A stretch of DNA of 64,000 nucleotides from Chengkuizengella axinellae (GTDB lineage: Bacteria; Bacillota; Bacilli; Paenibacillales; KCTC-33759), in assembly GCF_030730905.1 (NCBI RefSeq), contig NZ_JAVAMP010000001.1, positions 806,001 to 870,000 on the forward strand. Direction: 5' to 3'. The notes under the pieces are model-generated. The model was not told the origin of the DNA. It saw only the letters and a list, made by a program, of their open reading frames with translations, and made no database searches. This document shows positions 60,025 to 64,000 of the stretch, piece after piece. Made by a program: the position numbers and the translations under genes. Numbering within the stretch: the first letter of the stretch is position 1; each line of letters opens with the position of its first letter.

Positions 60025-62007
60025 ATGAACTTGAACAATAGTAAATATCAATTTAAAAAGGATAGTGTTGGAAACATTCAAGAATGGGACTTCAGTCATA
60101 ATATTGAGAAATTGAATGTGAAACACCTCAGGCAGATCATCACGGATTCTTTTGGAGAGTTAACGGATCAAATCATTGCAGATTCACTTCAGATGAACGG
60201 AGCTTTTTTTGTTGTTGATTCAAATGGAAAAATTTTGAATAAATATGTATTTTCTGAGTGTTTATATTCTGAGAGGCTTGTTTTGAAGTTAAGTATAGAT
60301 AAAATATGGAGTCAAACAGAGGTCGGAATGAATGCAATAAGTGATTGTATTTCAACTTTGAAACCAAGTTTATTCTCTTCTAAAAAACACTCAAACGAAA
60401 TGATGATGAATTATATCACATGTGCAGTACCAATTTCATTGTCATCAAAAAAGGAACAAACAGTCATATTAGGTGCTGTTTTGAAAAAAAATGAACAGTT
60501 GAATGAGCTGTTTCTTATGAAAACGTTTGCTATGTCATTGCGAACTACAATGCTTAAAAATATTGAATCTTATATTCATTATAATTTATACACAGATTAC
60601 TTGAAGGTTGCTAGAGAAAATGAGCAGAGAAAACAACTATATCAAATCAACAAAAACTTACAGTCTAAAAAAGATGCAGGGTTGATTATTTCTGAAGTAA
60701 TACAGACAATAAAGGACATTTATCCAAAGTTGGATTTTCAACTTTTTTTATCAATGGATAATAAAACGAATATATCATTTAAAACGATTTCATTTGATAT
60801 AGATGAAGATGTTTATTGCAAACGTGCTTTTATGCAAGGCAAAGTGCAAATAAACCAAATGGAACCCAATAATATGATCATCGCTGTTCCTCTCAAAGGG
60901 CATCAGGCTGTTTATGGTGTGTTTAGAATTCAAACAAATCTTGAGCCATTTGGTGATAAAGATATTCATTTTGTGTCCATGATCGTTGATTCAGCAGGAA
61001 TTGCATTTGAAAATGCTAAATTGTTGGAGCAATCTAATTCTTCAGTTGATGAGTTAAGATTAATTAATGATATTACTAGAAAATTAAATAAAAGTTTAAA
61101 TTTAAGTGAAATTTTTGATTACATATCAACAGAATTAATTAATATTTTTCAAGCAGATTTTGGATGTATACTTGAGTTTAATAAAGAAAATAATGAAATC
61201 GTAGTTAAATCAAGTAACATTACAAACTTGCCTCAGGAAGTTTTTTCTATTAATTATGGATTTTCAGGCATTGTCAATCAAACAAAAGAAGGACTAATCG
61301 TTCAGGATTATGAGATGAATCCAACTGTTAGTTCAAAAGTAATGGAAATCACATCATCTAGATCTTTGATTGCCTCACCTATATTAGTAAATGATGAAGT
61401 TTCGGGAGTTGTAATGTTTACAAATCGATTGCCGAACTTTTTTACCTATGATAACTTTAGACTTCTTCAAGTTCTATCCACACATATTGGATTAGCGATG
61501 AGTAATGCAACTCTACACGATGAGATGAATCGAATGGTCATTACAGATAACTTAACAGGTTTATATGCGAGACATTATCTAGATGAGCAAGTAAAAAGCA
61601 GCATACAAACTACACATCAATATGGATCTTTAATTCTTATAGACATAGATTTCTTTAAAAGAGTGAATGATACTTATGGTCATCAACTAGGAGATAAAAT
61701 CTTGAAAAAAGTGAGTCAAATTATTCAATCCTGTATCCGTGACTCTGATATTGCTGCAAGATGGGGGGGCGAGGAAATCGCCGTTTATATTCCTGAAGCA
61801 CAAGTTAAGCATGCATTAAAAATAGCGGAACGCATTCGCAAAAGAGTTTATCAGGAGACGAGCCCGCGTGTAAGTGTGTCTTGTGGGGTTTCCGATTGGA
61901 GTTTGAGTGATAATGTTGTTGGCGTCGAAACTCTCTTCTATAAGGCTGATATGGCGTTATATGAAGCGAAGAAAATGGGAAGAAACCAAATTCAAATCAA
62001 TACATAA
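60025..62007 (+). CDS. GAF-GGDEF diguanylate cyclase
   Basis: 660 residues, no membrane segment. The first 160 residues are unassigned, then come two GAF-like sensor domains near 190-330 and 345-490, and a C-terminal GGDEF domain near 500-655 (MVITDNLTGLYARHYLDEQV, then DIDFFKRVNDTYGHQLGDKIL). The active site reads RWGGEEIAVYIP, a functional GGEEF-type motif, and an inhibitory RxxD (RDSD) lies five residues before it. It should make c-di-GMP from two GTP, with product feedback. No EAL domain is present. ATG 60025 has GAAGGTG before it. A small hairpin with a T run at 59969-59990 precedes the start. Confidence 0.92.
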   Translation: MNLNNSKYQFKKDSVGNIQEWDFSHNIEKLNVKHLRQIITDSFGELTDQIIADSLQMNGAFFVVDSNGKILNKYVFSECLYSERLVLKLSIDKIWSQTEVGMNAISDCISTLKPSLFSSKKHSNEMMMNYITCAVPISLSSKKEQTVILGAVLKKNEQLNELFLMKTFAMSLRTTMLKNIESYIHYNLYTDYLKVARENEQRKQLYQINKNLQSKKDAGLIISEVIQTIKDIYPKLDFQLFLSMDNKTNISFKTISFDIDEDVYCKRAFMQGKVQINQMEPNNMIIAVPLKGHQAVYGVFRIQTNLEPFGDKDIHFVSMIVDSAGIAFENAKLLEQSNSSVDELRLINDITRKLNKSLNLSEIFDYISTELINIFQADFGCILEFNKENNEIVVKSSNITNLPQEVFSINYGFSGIVNQTKEGLIVQDYEMNPTVSSKVMEITSSRSLIASPILVNDEVSGVVMFTNRLPNFFTYDNFRLLQVLSTHIGLAMSNATLHDEMNRMVITDNLTGLYARHYLDEQVKSSIQTTHQYGSLILIDIDFFKRVNDTYGHQLGDKILKKVSQIIQSCIRDSDIAARWGGEEIAVYIPEAQVKHALKIAERIRKRVYQETSPRVSVSCGVSDWSLSDNVVGVETLFYKADMALYEAKKMGRNQIQINT

Positions 62008-62019
62008 AAATCAACATCT

Positions 62020-62072
62020 AAACACTTCAAAAGGACTGAAGAGAGTTATTTTCACTTTTGAAGTGTTTTTTA
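62020..62072 (+). terminator. Terminator after the GGDEF gene
   Basis: AAACACTTCAAAAG and CTTTTGAAGTGTTT pair over 14 positions with a 21-base loop, followed by TTTATTTTT. Confidence 0.8.
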
Positions 62073-62176
62073 TTTTTATGTGTAGATGGAAACTTTTTAA
62101 TCAGGAAAAAAATATGGTAAGATTTTATATGTGAAATTGAAATGAATTTTGAAGAAATAGATGGAGGCTGAATATA

Positions 62177-63292
62177 GTGAGAGATCCTAGAGTACAGACA
62201 TTAGCTAAACAGTTAGTGAATTATTCTATTGAATGTAAACCTGGAGAAAAGGTTTTAATTGAAATGATTGGTTCTGAAAGAGAGTTGTTAAAGAGTGTTA
62301 TTGAAGAGGTACATGCAAGCGGAGGGCTTCCTTTTGTTGAAATTACAGATCATTCTGTAATGAGATCTTTATTAATGAATGCTACGAAGGAACAAGTTGA
62401 ACACTGGTCATCTTATGATTTGACTAGAATGGAAATGATGGATGCATATATAGGCATTCGTTCGGGTGACAATTCAAATGAACTTTCCGATGTGCCTGAT
62501 GAAAACATGAAAATGTACATCAATGATTATCGTCATCCAGTACATTCTGAGCGAAGAGTGAAACATACGAAATGGGTGATTTTAAGATATCCTAACAATT
62601 CAATGGCTCAATCCGCAAATATGAGTACTGAGGCTTTTGAAGATTTTTACTTCAATGTATGCAATTTAGATTATAATAAAATGTCAAGCTCAATGGATGC
62701 ATTGGTTGAATTGATGAATTCAACAGATAAGGTGAAAATTGTTTCTCCTGGTACCGAGTTGACATTTTCCATCAAAGATATCCCTGCGATAAAATGTGCT
62801 GGTTCCAACAATATACCTGATGGGGAAGTCTACACTGCTCCTGTATTGGAATCCGTTAATGGTACTATTTCATACAACACACCGACTGTGTATTCAGGCA
62901 TTACTTTCGAGAATATTCAATTTAAGTTTGAGAATGGAAAAATAGTGGAAGCGACTAGCAATGATACTGAAAGATTAAATAAGGTCTTGGATTCAGATAA
63001 AGGTGCACGTTACATAGGAGAATTCAGTTTAGGATTTAATCCGTATATAAAAAATCCGATGAAGGACATTTTATTTGATGAAAAAATAGATGGAAGTTTA
63101 CATTTCACTCCAGGTCAAGCTTACGATGAAGCAGACAATGGCAATCGTTCTTCCGTACATTGGGACTTAGTTTTAATACAAAGACCTGAGTTTGGTGGTG
63201 GGGAAATCTACTTTGATGATCGTTTGATTAGAAAAGATGGTCGTTTTGTTGTCAGTGAATTGGAGCAGTTAAATCCTGAAAATTTAAAATAA
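62177..63292 (+). CDS. M29 family aminopeptidase
   Basis: 371 residues. Aminopeptidase S/T type metalloenzyme that removes N-terminal residues. The family blocks are CKPGEKVLIEM near the N-terminus, SPGTELTFSI near 190, NIPDGEVYTAPV near 212 (metal Glu), EFSLGFNP near 277 (metal Glu) and a C-terminal NRSSVHWDLVLI with His/Asp metal ligands near 322-333. GTG 62177 has GGAGGC before it. It is a single-gene unit followed by the HPr-like gene. Confidence 0.9.
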   Translation: MRDPRVQTLAKQLVNYSIECKPGEKVLIEMIGSERELLKSVIEEVHASGGLPFVEITDHSVMRSLLMNATKEQVEHWSSYDLTRMEMMDAYIGIRSGDNSNELSDVPDENMKMYINDYRHPVHSERRVKHTKWVILRYPNNSMAQSANMSTEAFEDFYFNVCNLDYNKMSSSMDALVELMNSTDKVKIVSPGTELTFSIKDIPAIKCAGSNNIPDGEVYTAPVLESVNGTISYNTPTVYSGITFENIQFKFENGKIVEATSNDTERLNKVLDSDKGARYIGEFSLGFNPYIKNPMKDILFDEKIDGSLHFTPGQAYDEADNGNRSSVHWDLVLIQRPEFGGGEIYFDDRLIRKDGRFVVSELEQLNPENLK

Positions 63293-63401
63293 CATAAGAG
63301 AAGTCAATATTTCTAGTGAAAATGACTTGCGCGAATTCATCTATACGATGTATCATATATTTAATGTAATATATGGTATTTATAAAATGGAGGGAAGCCC
63401 T

Positions 63402-63644
63402 ATGTCAAAAAATGAAGCAATCATGGAAATATCTCAAACAGCAAATAAATTTACTTCATCTATCGTTTTACAGTTTGACAACAAATATATTGATGTGAAG
63501 AGCATCCTAGGTTTGTTCACTACATTGGTTGATTCAAACAGTTATGAACTACATGTGCATGGACCTGATCAAGAGGAAGCGACTGCTAGTATGAAAGAAG
63601 TATTTGCTAAACATAATTTAACAATTGAAGTCAAAGAAGATTAA
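63402..63644 (+). CDS. HPr-like protein lacking the His-15 phosphorylation loop
   Basis: 80 residues. From about residue 10 it aligns with PTS HPr: ISQTANKFTSSIVLQFDNKY, then VDVKSILGLFTTLVDSN and VHGPDQEEATASMKEVF. The first beta strand and the GIHARPA loop with the phosphorylated His of HPr are missing, but the regulatory Ser of KSILGL (HPr Ser-46) is kept. HPr and Crh with Ser phosphorylated act as CcpA corepressors, so a Crh-like regulatory role is an inference. ATG 63402 has GGAGGG at about 8 bases. Upstream in-frame codons at 63327 lack a site. Confidence 0.78.
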   Translation: MSKNEAIMEISQTANKFTSSIVLQFDNKYIDVKSILGLFTTLVDSNSYELHVHGPDQEEATASMKEVFAKHNLTIEVKED

Positions 63645-63774
63645 TTCTTAATAGATTTAATGTTAAATTCCTAGCTTCCTCTTTTATGAATAATGGATCA
63701 TCTCTTGTGTATTTCAACGTTTTCGTCTAAACTATTTTTTAAGGGAAGTGACCATATCACAGGGGGGAAGTTGG

Positions 63775-64000
63775 GTGTCTACATCTGAAATATCTAACGA
63801 TTTAGTTCAAAAAGCCTATGATCTTCTTCAAGAAGATGCAAATAAAATATTAAAGTTAATTGAAGTGCAAATGGAAACACTCACCAACCGTAGATGTCCT
63901 TTGTATGAGGAAGTCTTGGATACTCAAATGTATGGCTTATCAAGAGAGATTGATTTTGCTGTGAGAGCAGGTTTAATGTCAAGTAGTACAGGCAAAGAAA
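63775..64000 (+). CDS. ylaN: YlaN family protein, 5' part (cut by window end)
   Basis: About 75 residues visible. [20 protein letters not shown], then [29 protein letters not shown] matches YlaN (DUF1507), a small essential-under-iron-limitation helical protein that binds Fur in Bacillus. GTG 63775 has AGGGGGGAAG before it; a TTG at 63771 is out of frame. The C-terminal part lies beyond the window. It is about 130 bases after the HPr-like gene. Confidence 0.92.
   Translation, partial: MSTSEISNDLVQKAYDLLQEDANKILKLIEVQMETLTNRRCPLYEEVLDTQMYGLSREIDFAVRAGLMSSSTGKE

Overview
The window is low-GC Gram-positive DNA from an endospore-forming member of the Bacillales. The best fit is a Paenibacillaceae-like genome, but I cannot name the species. 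The evidence is AT-rich sequence, strong AGGAGG ribosome binding sites, frequent GTG and TTG starts, CcpA/HPr-type carbon control genes, a YlaN homologue, single-domain DUF proteins typical of Bacilli (DUF1054, DUF1292, DUF1885, DUF3055, DUF3892) and a spore-surface type locus. There is no phage, insertion sequence, CRISPR array or rRNA. One tRNA-like gene is present, and its anticodon arm is abnormal.

Layout. 0-6 kb: end of malate synthase and isocitrate lyase (glyoxylate shunt), a UvrD-type helicase, a small membrane protein and a sirtuin. 6-9 kb: a TetR-controlled ABC-2 exporter. 9-13 kb: the most distinctive region. Two tandem small Cys-rich proteins resemble S-Ena endospore-appendage subunits and sit behind a good sigma-K-like promoter. 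Next to them are a DUF11-type protein with no signal peptide and a divergent gene that fuses an Ena-like domain to a long charged tail. 13-20 kb: ATP-grasp, flavin reductase and TPR genes; a TetR/hydrolase pair with tandem operators; a fatty-acid hydroxylase/aldehyde dehydrogenase pair; and a D-cysteine desulfhydrase-like enzyme. 20-30 kb: a 49-codon gene, the tRNA-like gene, CvfC, small conserved DUF proteins, a metallo-beta-lactamase fold hydrolase, arginine decarboxylase, Ohr and an MFS exporter.

30-41 kb: two more ABC-2 exporters. One is run by a TetR repressor with a visible operator, the other by a divergent LiaRS/DesKR-like two-component pair. Between them are DUF1054 and a lipoprotein with three near-identical helix-loop-helix repeats. 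41-47 kb: 6-phosphogluconate dehydrogenase, shikimate kinase, rhodanese, paired FluC (CrcB) channels, EPSP synthase, a CoA-binding protein and a Gln/Ser-rich repeat protein. 47-64 kb: an orphan PTS enzyme I, PfpI, a VanZ-like protein, a zinc-finger protein, CcpA, MTA/SAH nucleosidase, acetyl-CoA synthetase (with a possible cre site), a class A PBP with fibronectin domains, TyrS, S4 with a long leader, a GAF-GGDEF protein, an M29 aminopeptidase, an HPr-like protein lacking the His-15 loop, and the start of YlaN.

How the genes fit together. A carbon-overflow theme (glyoxylate shunt, AcsA, CcpA, enzyme I, HPr-like) runs through both ends, but the genes are scattered and do not form one operon. 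The candidate novel system is the 8.9-12.8 kb spore-appendage-like locus. Other unusual items are the tRNA-Gln-like gene, two apparent CTG starts, the Rho-N/SAP-like repeat lipoprotein and the Gln/Ser-rich repeat protein.
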